From the NCBI GenBank assembly GCA_958367245.1, contig CATXEA010000022.1, forward strand, positions 1 to 51,449: a stretch of 51,449 nt of DNA, written 5' to 3'. A program made the position numbers and the translations under genes. Under the pieces are notes generated by a model. It saw nothing but the letters and a program-made list of their open reading frames with translations. It ran no database searches and was not told the origin of the DNA. This DNA comes from an uncultured Blautia sp. (GTDB taxonomy: Bacteria; Bacillota; Clostridia; Lachnospirales; Lachnospiraceae). How positions within the stretch are numbered: the stretch's first letter is position 1; each line of letters opens with the position of its first letter. This document shows positions 25,366-32,866 of this stretch, one piece after another.

Positions 25366-26100
25366 CTACTCATTTTCCTGCCGCCCCTCATAAAAATGAA
25401 ACCATATAAGAATTATGACACAAAGGATAATCCCTAACAAGATACAGGTAAAAATATTTCCATTTTCCACAGGAAGACGCCCTTCGATTCTTCTGTTAAA
25501 CTGTTCTGTCAGATACAGAACTGCGCCTCTGGAGCTCCAGGAACAGGGAAAATACTGCCATCTTCTCTCTCCGAGCCCGGTAAGGAACAATGCTGATATC
25601 AGAAACTGTCCTATGGAAACCGCCAGTGACACCGCCTTGGAAAAACGCAGATTCAAAAACAAATGCTCCAGATAAAGAGGAAGACTGCCCAGCCAGAGAA
25701 TCATCCCTGTTTTAAGAAATATCTCTGTGGGTATTTCTTTATTTCCCAACACAAGATTGTTTCCCACTGCATAAAATATCATAGCTCCCATCACTGCCAG
25801 AAACGCCATAATCTGCAGACACATCCATTTTGCCAGAAATGCTCCCTCTCTTTTTCCCGGATTCATCAAAAAACTCTGAAAATGCCCCGGAAGCTCCGTT
25901 TCCACATCTCCCGCGCAAATCACAGACGCCAGTACGGGAAACGCAATTCCAACGGCCTCTGCATAGACTAAAAACTGAAGCTGTGCGCTGACTCTTGTCC
26001 ATACCAAAAACACAATACCAGCAATCACAGGAACCAAAACATGAATCGGGATCAGGAATGTATGCCTCATTTTCATAAACTCTGCTTTTAACTGTTTCAT
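25366..26100 (-). CDS. Lantibiotic-protection ABC permease, LanG (MutG)-type
   Basis: The 244-residue protein has about six membrane helices. Its opening KAEFMKMRHTFLIPIHVLVP and the segment AGDVETELPGHFQSFLMNPG are typical of the MutE/MutG permeases of LanFEG systems. It should form a heterodimer with the permease encoded upstream. Its ATG overlaps that gene's stop by 4 bp. These transporters move lantibiotics from the membrane back to the medium. Confidence 0.82.
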   Translation of the reverse strand: MKQLKAEFMKMRHTFLIPIHVLVPVIAGIVFLVWTRVSAQLQFLVYAEAVGIAFPVLASVICAGDVETELPGHFQSFLMNPGKREGAFLAKWMCLQIMAFLAVMGAMIFYAVGNNLVLGNKEIPTEIFLKTGMILWLGSLPLYLEHLFLNLRFSKAVSLAVSIGQFLISALFLTGLGERRWQYFPCSWSSRGAVLYLTEQFNRRIEGRLPVENGNIFTCILLGIILCVIILIWFHFYEGRQENE

Positions 26101-26903
26101 CCTCTTTCCACCTGCCCTTTAAACCATTTTCTGCTGAAATACCAAAACGCTGCAAACCACAAAAGGGAAAACGCCACGCCCAACGCTGCTGCCGACACGC
26201 TCATAAGCTCCGGCGTATAGGTTATCTGCCCCGGTTCTGCCGGAAGTCCGTTTGGCATAGTGTTCAGGATTGGACACATCACTCTTGGAGTGATTCCGTA
26301 GGGAACCAGAAAAAACCAGCCCTTCAGGGAAATCAGCGCGCCAAAAATCTGGCTGAAAACAAGATGAATCACAATCATCAAAAGGGGGCCTGTTTTTTGT
26401 GCCAGAAAAATACAAAAAGGAATCTGCCAGAGAGAGGTGAGCCATATAAAAAGCGCAGCAAGGAGCTGATTTCCAACCGATGGAGGATTGGTAAATGTGA
26501 CAAAGAGCCCCTTCTCCATAATCTCTGTCCCCAGAAGAACAAATATCATTAAAGCAAAGGTTGCAATTCCCACTACCATTGCAGATAACAGAATCTTCGC
26601 ATCCCAGATTTTCCCCATATCCGCAGGAAGAGCCCAAATCGTACGGTTCTTCTTTTTCAGATCCTTTCCTCCAATCTGTCCGCAGATGATTGCCAGAACT
26701 CCCGGCAGCATACTCATATACCACCAGTTATAACCGTCCATGGCAAAATAATTATAAGTAAGCATTGCGGATAAAAGTGTGCACACTGCAGGCATCAGAA
26801 TTATGAGCGCCCAAAGGGATGTATGCCTGTATTTCATGTTTTCCGCCTTCAAATACAAGGACAGACCTTCCGTTTTCTGAGAGGTTTTCCGAAATGTTTT
26901 CAT
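26097..26903 (-). CDS. Lantibiotic-protection ABC permease, LanE (MutE/EpiE)-type
   Basis: The 268-residue protein has about six helices and the MutE/EpiE features AENMKYRHTSLWALIILMPA and WWYMSMLPG near the first extracellular loop, and the family segment GGKDLKKKNRTIWALP. It follows the ATPase gene with no gap: its ATG lies immediately after the TAG. It is the second half of the transporter channel. The related BcrB-type permeases confer bacitracin resistance, but the paired LanE/LanG organisation argues for lanthipeptide protection. Confidence 0.82.
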   Translation of the reverse strand: MKTFRKTSQKTEGLSLYLKAENMKYRHTSLWALIILMPAVCTLLSAMLTYNYFAMDGYNWWYMSMLPGVLAIICGQIGGKDLKKKNRTIWALPADMGKIWDAKILLSAMVVGIATFALMIFVLLGTEIMEKGLFVTFTNPPSVGNQLLAALFIWLTSLWQIPFCIFLAQKTGPLLMIVIHLVFSQIFGALISLKGWFFLVPYGITPRVMCPILNTMPNGLPAEPGQITYTPELMSVSAAALGVAFSLLWFAAFWYFSRKWFKGQVERG

Positions 26904-27608
26904 CTAATTCACCCCTCTTTCCGCCACCACAATATCCATAAAAAGCTTCTCCAGATCCTGACTTTCATCCACGATTCCTTCGTATCCCAGTTTTCCATTT
27001 GCCATAATCCCAATATAATCTGCGGTAAGCTGAATTTCGCTCAAAATATGGCTGGACACCAAAACGGTGATCCCCTGCTCTGGAAAACTCCGAATCAAAT
27101 GGCGAAGTTCCTGAATTCCCAGCGGATCAAGGCCATTTACCGGTTCATCCAAAATCAAAAGTTTGGGTCTCCCCAGAAGTGCAATGGCAATCCCAAGTCT
27201 CTGTTTCATTCCAAGAGAGAATTTCCCTGCCGGTTTTTTCCCAGTATCCGTAAGATCTACAATCCTAAGCACTTCCCTCATTCGTTCTTCTGTTTCATCC
27301 AGAATCAACGCGCGAACCTTTAGATTTTCCCAGGCAGACAAATTCTCATATATCGGCGGTGTTTCTATCAGACCGCCAATCTCGTACAAGTCTGCCCGAC
27401 TCCATGGATGTCCCCGAAAAATGATGCTGCCGGAATCCGGACGCAAAAGTCCTGTGAGCATTTTCAGCAGAGTGGATTTTCCTGCGCCGTTTGGCCCCAA
27501 AAGACCATATACACAGTTTTCCGGAATGGAAAGGGAAATATTTTTTAATACCGTCTGTTTTTTGAAAGATTTCGAGAGATTTTTGATTTCGATAATATTT
27601 TGATTCAT
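26904..27608 (-). CDS. Lantibiotic-protection ABC ATPase, LanF-type with E-loop
   Basis: The start at 27608 follows CAGGAGG. The 234-residue ATPase has Walker A GPNGAGKST, signature FSLGMKQRLGIA, Walker B LLILDEPVNG, and H-loop VSSHIL. In place of the Q-loop glutamine it has Glu in GGLIETPPIYENL. This Q-to-E exchange (E-loop) is characteristic of LanF proteins such as NukF. It energises the two permeases. As first gene of the operon it lies behind a good promoter whose -35 overlaps the upstream terminator. Confidence 0.88.
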   Translation of the reverse strand: MNQNIIEIKNLSKSFKKQTVLKNISLSIPENCVYGLLGPNGAGKSTLLKMLTGLLRPDSGSIIFRGHPWSRADLYEIGGLIETPPIYENLSAWENLKVRALILDETEERMREVLRIVDLTDTGKKPAGKFSLGMKQRLGIAIALLGRPKLLILDEPVNGLDPLGIQELRHLIRSFPEQGITVLVSSHILSEIQLTADYIGIMANGKLGYEGIVDESQDLEKLFMDIVVAERGVN

Positions 27609-27715
27609 CTTCTGCCTCCTGTAAGGAATGATCGGTTGAACTTCTGCTCCGCCAATACAGCAAAAATCCAAACCGGTATTTTTTATTTCTCATTTCTCCT
27701 ACAGGATAAAAGACA

Positions 27716-27743
27716 ATTATAAAGAATTTATAAGGAATTGCAA
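27716..27743 (-). promoter_or_regulatory. Promoter of the LanFEG-RK operon
   Basis: On the minus strand: TTGCAA (27738-27743), a 16-bp spacer and perfect TATAAT (27716-27721), 108 bp before the LanF start. The -35 overlaps the U-tract of the terminator of the DUF2500 gene, so the two signals are packed back to back. Confidence 0.7.
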
Positions 27744-27777
27744 AAAAAACTGCCGCTAAGATTCCTCGCGGCAGTTT
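27742..27777 (-). terminator. Terminator of the DUF2500-family gene
   Basis: 10-bp arms (27747-27756 and 27768-27777), GC-rich core, with an eight-base U-tract on the minus strand. Confidence 0.85.
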
Positions 27778-27820
27778 TTCTTCTACAACCAAATATAAAC
27801 TTCAATGTTTTCCCCAAATC

Positions 27821-28201
27821 TTAACCGTTTTCTCTGTCAAATGTCAGGTATCTTGTCCCTTGAAATGTCAGTTTACCCTCATCTCCCTCTGCAAGCATTC
27901 CATACTCTGAACCTGTTACAGCCAACTCCATTCTATCACCGCTTTCCACCTGAAAGGTGACATAATATGTTGTACTGGACGTTGTATGATATCCATGTGC
28001 CCCTGATGCGTCACCTGCATTTGGATGATTGTGATGTGTCGTATTCTGACGTTTTGCAACTATTTTTGCTGATACAGATAAACGTGGCGAATTATTGTTT
28101 TTATGCCAGGTACCAAGTCCCTTCGCAAAATTAAATATCACCACTGCCAAAATTAATATAAATATTATTGGAAATATCCCATAAAATAAACTGTACATCA
28201 T
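27821..28201 (-). CDS. DUF2500-family membrane-anchored protein
   Basis: The 126-residue protein has one N-terminal membrane helix (about 5-28). A soluble domain follows with the family features SVSAKIVAKR, a histidine-rich insert (THHNHPNAGDASGAHGYHTT), TTYYVTFQVESGDRMEL and the ending EYGMLAEGDEGKLTFQGTRY. These are DUF2500 hallmarks; no function is established for the family. The histidine cluster might bind a metal. RBS AGGAGG. It lies 64 bp after the DUF6054-like gene and probably shares its promoter. Confidence 0.85.
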   Translation of the reverse strand: MMYSLFYGIFPIIFILILAVVIFNFAKGLGTWHKNNNSPRLSVSAKIVAKRQNTTHHNHPNAGDASGAHGYHTTSSTTYYVTFQVESGDRMELAVTGSEYGMLAEGDEGKLTFQGTRYLTFDRENG

Positions 28202-28265
28202 TTTCTTTTTCCTCCTATAAACAGCATACAGATAAAATAATCTTCCAGATATCTTCGTTCTTAAC

Positions 28266-28595
28266 TCAATCCAGAATCTCTTTTAAACAGTCAAGAAATG
28301 CCGATTCACCAAAAGTATTGATTTTAAACAACATGGCCTGGCTTCCCCCTGATGTAATTGCCGAAATTTTTACCGGTTCATTTTCATTTTGAAATAATGT
28401 AACATTTAAGCTTACACGATTGCTTCCCATAGCGCTGTATCTTTCAAAAACACGTACACTGCATCTTGCGTTCGCACCTATGAAATCACTGGAATCTTCA
28501 AGAGATGCTGTTGCGCTTCCATTCATAATCCCGCGCTCAATACGATTGAGCAATTCATTAAAATCACTATTTAATTCCCGTTCTAATTTTGCCAT
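28266..28595 (-). CDS. Conserved hypothetical protein (DUF6054-like)
   Basis: The 109-residue cytosolic protein of mixed alpha/beta composition has no catalytic motif I can name. The pattern (MAKLERELNSDFNELLNRIE ... SLEDSSDF ... CSVRVFERYSAMGSNRVSLNVTL ... AITSGGSQAMLFKINTFGE) is that of a small protein widespread in Clostridia (I believe DUF6054). RBS GGAGGAG. A TATAAT-like -10 lies about 38 bp upstream. Function unknown. Confidence 0.75.
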   Translation of the reverse strand: MAKLERELNSDFNELLNRIERGIMNGSATASLEDSSDFIGANARCSVRVFERYSAMGSNRVSLNVTLFQNENEPVKISAITSGGSQAMLFKINTFGESAFLDCLKEILD

Positions 28596-28897
28596 CTCAT
28601 TCTCCTCCTTTTGGTTTTTTATATACTAATTATAAAATATTTTTTTCCTCAAAAAAACCTCTGGATTGCAGAAATATCTACATTTATTTATCATAATTAA
28701 GAGAAATTTCTGATAGCTTTACGAAGTGAAGACACACCGGTGAATCTTGACCTGTCGAAAATGTGTACTTATTTCTTACTTCATAACAGCGGATATTTTC
28801 TGTAACTATTCACACGGCACTATTCCGCGAGGTGTTTTGGCACGAATGTGACAAAATCCCGAGACATACCGTTTGAACAGCTACATGCAGAAGTAAC
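28596..28897. other. AT-rich gap at the left edge of the accessory island
   Basis: No gene is supported between the DUF6054-like gene and the palindrome at 28898. It holds a TATAAT-like -10 for the minus-strand gene near 28630 and a short palindrome CACCGGTG near 28735. A frame open through about 28850-29030 lacks an RBS and is not called. Confidence 0.5.
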
Positions 28898-28935
28898 ATG
28901 TTGTCAAGAAAATATGCAAATTTTCTTGACAACAT
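28898..28935. promoter_or_regulatory. Perfect 16-bp-arm palindrome over the -35 (operator candidate)
   Basis: Arms 28898-28913 and 28920-28935 are perfectly complementary around a 6-nt centre. The right arm contains the TTGACA of the downstream promoter, as expected of a repressor operator. An RNA hairpin is also possible if it is transcribed from further upstream. Confidence 0.65.
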
Positions 28936-28952
28936 ATATATATATATATAAT
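28926..28952 (+). promoter_or_regulatory. Promoter with (AT)n spacer for the zinc-ribbon/DUF697-like operon
   Basis: Perfect TTGACA (28926-28931) and TATAAT (28947-28952) are separated by 15 bp. The spacer consists largely of an (AT)8 run (28934-28950). Adding one AT unit would give the optimal 17-bp spacing, so slippage in this tract could switch promoter strength. Confidence 0.6.
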
Positions 28953-29004
28953 TATATACACACTTTTATATATCGAATATTATACATATGGAGGAGGTGT
29001 ATAG

Positions 29005-29205
29005 ATGGCTGGAAAATTATGTCCTAAATGTAGTCAATTCACCTTTTTTGAAACTGCTAACGGACGTAAATGTTCAAAATGTGGATTTCAGATGGTTTTG
29101 CCAGCTAACAATGGCAAAGGCGGAAAAGGACAAAAATGCTCAAATTGTGGTCAATTCACGGTGTTTGACAACAAATGTAGATCTTGTGGCGCAATATACA
29201 AGTAA
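29005..29205 (+). CDS. Small double zinc-ribbon protein
   Basis: The 66-residue protein has four CxxC-type knuckles (CPKC, CSKC, CSNC, CRSC) at about residues 6-9, 23-26, 46-49 and 58-61. They form two treble-clef or ribbon zinc sites separated by a Gly/Lys-rich linker. The very strong RBS GGAGGAGG precedes ATG 29005. Such mini-ribbons often serve as adaptors for nucleic acids or partner proteins. It is 18 bp before the DUF697-like gene, so the two are probably one operon. No family name is certain. Confidence 0.8.
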   Translation: MAGKLCPKCSQFTFFETANGRKCSKCGFQMVLPANNGKGGKGQKCSNCGQFTVFDNKCRSCGAIYK

Positions 29206-29223
29206 TAAAAGGAGGAATATGAT

Positions 29224-29685
29224 ATGGAAAATTCAAAAGTGAAAATGCCTGCGGAACAAAAGAAAAAATGCAGATTAGCAATTCACTCCGCAACAACCGC
29301 AGCTGCCGCAGCCGGTGCAATTCCTATTCCGATGTCAGATGCAATTCCTATTACTGCTGCACAAGTAGCGATGGTAGTTGCGATTGGAAAAGCCTTTGAT
29401 GTGTCTATTACAGAAACAGTTGCTAAATCTCTCTTAGGAATTTCCTTGACACAGCAGGCTGGCAGAGCGATAGTATCCAACATCTTGAAATCAATTCCAG
29501 GTGTGGGAACAATAGCCGGTGGAATCGTCGGTGCAACAACTGCAGCAACCTTGACAGAAGCGTTAGGCTGGATTATTGCAGATGATTTTTTCCGAGTATC
29601 TCAAGGGCAGGAGCCGGAAAATTTAATAGGAGCTGCTGACGAATTAAAAAGTGCCTTTTCGGGATTAAGGTACAAAAAAGGATAA
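29224..29685 (+). CDS. DUF697-like membrane-associated protein
   Basis: The 153-residue protein has long Ala/Gly/Ile-rich hydrophobic helices (about 18-62 and 93-125). It shows the pattern IPIPMSDAIPITAAQVAMV, then AGRAIVSNILKSIPGVGTIA, then GGIVGATTAATLTEALGW. This matches the C-terminal DUF697 region that follows the GTPase domain in YcjF/Era-like proteins, but here it stands free of any GTPase. RBS AAAGGAGG. Co-transcribed with the zinc-ribbon gene. The helices suggest membrane association or pore-like oligomers. Function unknown; a stress or defence role is speculation. Confidence 0.75.
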   Translation: MENSKVKMPAEQKKKCRLAIHSATTAAAAAGAIPIPMSDAIPITAAQVAMVVAIGKAFDVSITETVAKSLLGISLTQQAGRAIVSNILKSIPGVGTIAGGIVGATTAATLTEALGWIIADDFFRVSQGQEPENLIGAADELKSAFSGLRYKKG

Positions 29686-29784
29686 GCAACTTCTTGAGGG
29701 CAAAAAAACGAAGGGTTCACAGCTATCTCTTTTCAAAATTGACCTATGAATTGACCTATCGACAATTCGAACTTATTTTCTATA

Positions 29785-30167
29785 TCATAGGGAATTCAAG
29801 TATTCTTCTATTTCACCTAGAAAAATATGGGCGTTTTCTAATTGAGATACCGCATCTTTCTTAGAGAAAAATCATCATAATCTGATTTTTCTCTAAGAAA
29901 TGAACTCTTCTTAATGATTACAGATAACTTTTTATCCATAATCCCTTCCTTAATATATTCTTTATTAAAAAATGCTATCACTCCTGAATGTTTTGACGAA
30001 TCAAACCCTTTCAATATGTTAGCAACTCTCATTGCATGAAAAATCGCATAATACGAACGATTCAATGATGTTTTAAATTATCCTATTTCCAAATCTTCCG
30101 CTGCCGAAAGCATTTCTTTTGCTCTTTCCATCCGATACCCAACTAACTCTTTTAAGCTGCTTTCCAC
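29785..30167 (-). pseudogene. Decayed HEPN-domain toxin gene
   Basis: The frame begins at GTG 30167, overlapping the end of the MNT remnant. It reads ESSLKELVGYRMERAKEMLS, then meets an in-frame TAA where the family has Gln (EIG*FKTS). It then continues with the HEPN core LNRSYYAIFHAMRVANILKG (the R-x4-6-H-like motif RSYYAIFH is present). A one-base deletion in a T run near 29874 shifts the last part, whose restored frame reads SKKDAVSQLENAHIFLGEIE and ends at 29785. One nonsense mutation plus one frameshift make it a pseudogene. HEPN proteins are RNases paired with MNT antitoxins. Confidence 0.8.
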
Positions 30168-30440
30168 AGGACAATCCCCTCCTTCTGTATATTCTGATAG
30201 AACGGAAGCACATTTCCCCACTTTTTCATATTATCTTCTCGAATATCCACAATAGAGAAGACCTTTTCATAACGAAAATCCATATCTGCCGACCATCCTA
30301 TAAACTTTTCCTTTGTGTTCTCGTCCATATCTTTTTTTAACAATAATTGCAATGTCTATATCACTTTCCGGTGTTGCCTCGCTTCTTGCAGCCGAACCGT
30401 AAAAAGAAGAACAAAATCGCTGCTGTGAATAGATTGAACA
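30152..30440 (-). pseudogene. Decayed MNT (nucleotidyltransferase) antitoxin gene
   Basis: The nucleotidyltransferase signature is readable as YGSAARSEATPESDIDIAII. The frame is then broken in an A7 run (about 30332-30338), where A6 would continue to KKDMDENTKEKFIGWSADMD and RYEKVFSIVDI, ending NIQKEGIVLWKAA at 30152. The region before the motif has a stop and no good start codon, so the N-terminus is also damaged. It precedes and overlaps the HEPN remnant in the standard MNT-HEPN order. Confidence 0.78.
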
Positions 30441-30555
30441 GTAACACTACCTATCATTACGAAATAAAATATCTTGTTCAAGCGACTAAAAAATGTTATT
30501 CTTTTCGTAGATAGTAGGTATTTAATCTATGTTATGACTATATTTTTCTTGACCA

Positions 30556-30718
30556 TAGTACAACGAAAACTAAATTTCTGCTATATTGACGTAGAATAAT
30601 CGTTCCATATGCAAGGCGGAGAAATGAGGCGTAGCGGTGGCTACGGCGATTGAAGACAACGATACAGATGGACAATTAGGCAAGTCAATATGGCGATTAC
30701 TTAGTATTCGTTGTACTA
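30556..30718. repeat. 163-bp MITE-like element with 35-bp terminal inverted repeats
   Basis: The ends are inverted copies: TAGTACAACGAA is perfect at both termini, and over 35 bp 28 positions match, including ATATTGAC near the inner edge. The middle has a small hairpin, CGTAGC-GGTG-GCTACG. No coding frame is present, nor an obvious target-site duplication. This is the form of a non-autonomous palindromic element mobilised in trans, or a structured RNA. Confidence 0.7.
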
Positions 30719-30826
30719 ATATGTATCTTGATATAAATAGAATAAATCCGGGAAACTATATAAGAAAATCCGTTTGTTTTACAGTAGTATGAAAGGAATT
30801 TAAAGTTACAGAGGAGTTGAGCTAAT

Positions 30827-30967
30827 ATGAAAAAGAACAAAGGAATTGCTATTTTATTATTTGCTATTTTACTTCAACTGTGTAGTTCAGGAATGGAGTT
30901 GCTTGCATTAGCAGTCGGTGCAGTTGGTTTGGTTCTTGCTATTATTGACGATAGAAAGACTGATTAA
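30827..30967 (+). CDS. 46-residue hydrophobic membrane peptide
   Basis: A short gene: ATG 30827, RBS GAGGAG at 30811, stop TAA 30965-30967. The product starts MKKNKG and forms two hydrophobic helices (about 7-19 and 24-40) joined by CSSGME, with a charged end DDRKTD. It is not a signal peptide with a mature product; it looks like a small integral membrane protein. A possible promoter lies within 30725-30765. No homolog is recognised. Confidence 0.6.
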   Translation: MKKNKGIAILLFAILLQLCSSGMELLALAVGAVGLVLAIIDDRKTD

Positions 30968-31004
30968 TCCCTTATTCTACGCAGCTTTCCGAGTTTCCAG
31001 ACAC

Positions 31005-31031
31005 AAAAAAACCACTTCCTCAGAAGTGGTT
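31005..31031 (-). terminator. Terminator downstream of tRNA-Gln
   Basis: 9-bp arms (31010-31018 and 31023-31031) with a 4-nt loop, followed by seven U on the minus strand, right after the tRNA 3' end. Confidence 0.85.
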
Positions 31032-31038
31032 CATTGAG

Positions 31039-31110
31039 CAGGGCTACAAGGATTCGAACCTTGAAATGACGGAGTCAGAGTCCGTTGCCTTACCGTTTGG
31101 CGATAGCCCT
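31039..31110 (-). tRNA. tRNA-Gln (anticodon CTG)
   Basis: 72-nt cloverleaf on the minus strand. The acceptor stem AGGGCTA/TAGCCCT is perfect. The anticodon stem ACGGA/TCCGT encloses the loop CTCTGAC, giving anticodon CTG, which reads CAG. The T-arm has GGTTCGAATCC. The discriminator base is G, as in other tRNA-Gln. CCA is not encoded. Confidence 0.95.
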
Positions 31111-31161
31111 TTATCTTTATGTTGTCCAGCGTTTTTTGTTTTCTCGCTTGCGACATGTTGT

Positions 31162-31190
31162 ATTATATAACAGCCTTTTGAAAAATGCAA
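31162..31190 (-). promoter_or_regulatory. Promoter of tRNA-Gln
   Basis: TTGCAT (31185-31190), a 17-bp spacer and TATAAT (31162-31167) on the minus strand, 51 bp from the tRNA 5' end. Confidence 0.75.
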
Positions 31191-31300
31191 GCCCTTTTTT
31201 TAATTTTTTTCAAATTTTTTCAAAAATTTTTTCAGATACGTATTTTTGCCCATATTTCTACCTTTTTGGGTGGTTTTTCATTTCCCATGGGAGTGAATTA

Positions 31301-31309
31301 TGGTATAAT
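31301..31309 (+). promoter_or_regulatory. Extended -10 promoter of nicotinate phosphoribosyltransferase gene
   Basis: TGGTATAAT is an extended -10 (TGn plus a perfect TATAAT), 55 bp before the ATG. No clear -35 is present. Confidence 0.6.
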
Positions 31310-31364
31310 ACGTTCAAACAATCATCTGACGGAATCATCCGTTACACCCAAAGGAGAAATCAAT

Positions 31365-32828
31365 ATGAGAGCAAATAATCTGACTCTGCTCACCGATCTC
31401 TATGAATTGACCATGATGCAGGGATATTTCAAAAATCCAACTAACCAGACTGTTGTTTTCGATATGTTTTACCGTGACAATCCCTGCGGCGGCGCTTATG
31501 CCATTACAGCCGGACTGGAGCAGATGATCGAATATATCGAAAATTTACGTTTCACAGAAGAAGACATTGAATACCTTCGAAGCCTTCATGCTTTTGAAGA
31601 AGACTTTCTGGAATACTTGAGTAACTTCCATTTCAGCGGCGACATCTATGCAATTCCGGAAGGAACTGTTGTATTCCCAAGAGAACCTCTGGTAAAGGTT
31701 ATTGCCCCTATTATGGAAGCACAGCTTGTGGAAACTGCAATCTTAAATATCATCAACCACCAGAGCCTTATTGCCACAAAGGCAGCCCGTGTCTGCCACG
31801 CTGCAAAAGGTGACGGAGTAATGGAATTCGGCCTTCGACGCGCTCAGGGACCTGATGCCGGAATTTTCGGCGCGCGTGCCGCAATGATCGCCGGATGTTC
31901 CGGAACCTCCTGTGTACTCACAGGGCAGATGTTTGATGTCCCTGTTCTTGGAACACATGCCCATAGCTGGATTATGAGTTTTCCGGATGAATACACTGCG
32001 TTTAAAACCTACGCAAAGCTTTACCCGAATGCCTGCACCCTTCTTGTTGACACCTACGACGTACTGAAATCCGGCATTCCAAATGCAATCCGCGTATTTG
32101 AAGAAATGCGCGAGGAAGGTATTCCTCTTACGAAATACGGTATCCGTATCGACAGCGGCGACCTCGCTTACCTTTCCAAGGAAGCTTACAAAATGCTTGC
32201 TGCCGCAGGTTTCGACGATGCCATTATCGCGGCATCCAGCGACCTTGACGAATACCTCATCGAAAGCCTGAAAGCGCAGGATGCAAAAATCAACTCATGG
32301 GGCGTAGGAACACGCCTGATTACAGCCAAGGACAATCCTGCATTCGGTGGAGTTTATAAGCTTGCCGCTGTAAAAGATGCAAACAGCAGCACCTTTATCC
32401 CGAAAATCAAGCTTTCCGAAAACACAGAAAAGGTTACAAATCCGGGAAACAAAACTGTTTACCGTATTTACAGCAAATCTACAGGCAAAATTAAAGCCGA
32501 CTTAATCTGCCTTGCAGATGAGAAGCTTAATCCGGAAGAGACGCTTGTCCTCTTCGACCCTGTAGACACATGGAAAAAAACAAAGGTCCTCGGCGGAACC
32601 TATGAAGTCCGCGAACTTCTTATTCCAGTTATCAAAGAGGGCAAAAAAGTCTACGACTCTCCATCCGTCATGGAGCTTCGCGACTACTGCACCAAGGAAA
32701 AAAATACACTCTGGGAAGAATCCAAACGATTCACAAACCCGCAGAAAGTATATGTGGATTTATCCCAGAAACTATACGACCTGAAAAAAGAACTTCTGGA
32801 AGAAATGAGCGAAAAAGCGCTCGACTGA
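31365..32828 (+). CDS. pncB: Nicotinate phosphoribosyltransferase
   Basis: The ATG at 31365 is chosen because AAAGGAG lies 8 bp upstream and the family starts NLTLLTDLYELTMMQGYF; the open frame before it is non-coding. The 487-residue enzyme joins nicotinate and PRPP to nicotinate mononucleotide in NAD salvage, using ATP. Diagnostic segments include VVFDMFYRDNPCGGAYAITA, EFGLRRAQGPDA, GTHAHSWIMSFPDE, GIRIDSGDLAYLSK and GVGTRLITAKDNPAFGGVYKL. The length fits the Firmicute type. It has its own promoter, and the hairpin at 32867-32909 probably ends its transcript. Confidence 0.95.
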   Translation: MRANNLTLLTDLYELTMMQGYFKNPTNQTVVFDMFYRDNPCGGAYAITAGLEQMIEYIENLRFTEEDIEYLRSLHAFEEDFLEYLSNFHFSGDIYAIPEGTVVFPREPLVKVIAPIMEAQLVETAILNIINHQSLIATKAARVCHAAKGDGVMEFGLRRAQGPDAGIFGARAAMIAGCSGTSCVLTGQMFDVPVLGTHAHSWIMSFPDEYTAFKTYAKLYPNACTLLVDTYDVLKSGIPNAIRVFEEMREEGIPLTKYGIRIDSGDLAYLSKEAYKMLAAAGFDDAIIAASSDLDEYLIESLKAQDAKINSWGVGTRLITAKDNPAFGGVYKLAAVKDANSSTFIPKIKLSENTEKVTNPGNKTVYRIYSKSTGKIKADLICLADEKLNPEETLVLFDPVDTWKKTKVLGGTYEVRELLIPVIKEGKKVYDSPSVMELRDYCTKEKNTLWEESKRFTNPQKVYVDLSQKLYDLKKELLEEMSEKALD

Positions 32829-32866
32829 TTCTTATAGGCTCTGAACCCTTCCAGATAAAAAGTAAT

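Noticed and set aside
23288..28600. Hidden lanthipeptide precursor near the LanFEG-RK operon
   Set aside because: I looked for a short frame with an RBS and a Ser/Thr/Cys-rich end in the gaps and found none; the gaps hold promoter and terminator signals.
28850..29030. Small open frame running through the palindrome and AT tract
   Set aside because: No RBS, composition dominated by AT repeats, and it would overlap the zinc-ribbon start; probably chance.
29737..29758. Tandem AATTGACCTAT repeat after the DUF697-like gene
   Set aside because: Two copies only, no associated signal; noted but not interpretable.
30440..30550. Second inverted-repeat element left of the MITE-like repeat
   Set aside because: The similarity between about 30451-30470 and 30506-30525 is short and imperfect; not enough to call.
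31185..31364. Longer N-terminus for nicotinate phosphoribosyltransferase
   Set aside because: The added 60 residues come from a T-rich promoter region, contain the promoter itself and have no RBS; the family start and RBS are at 31365.
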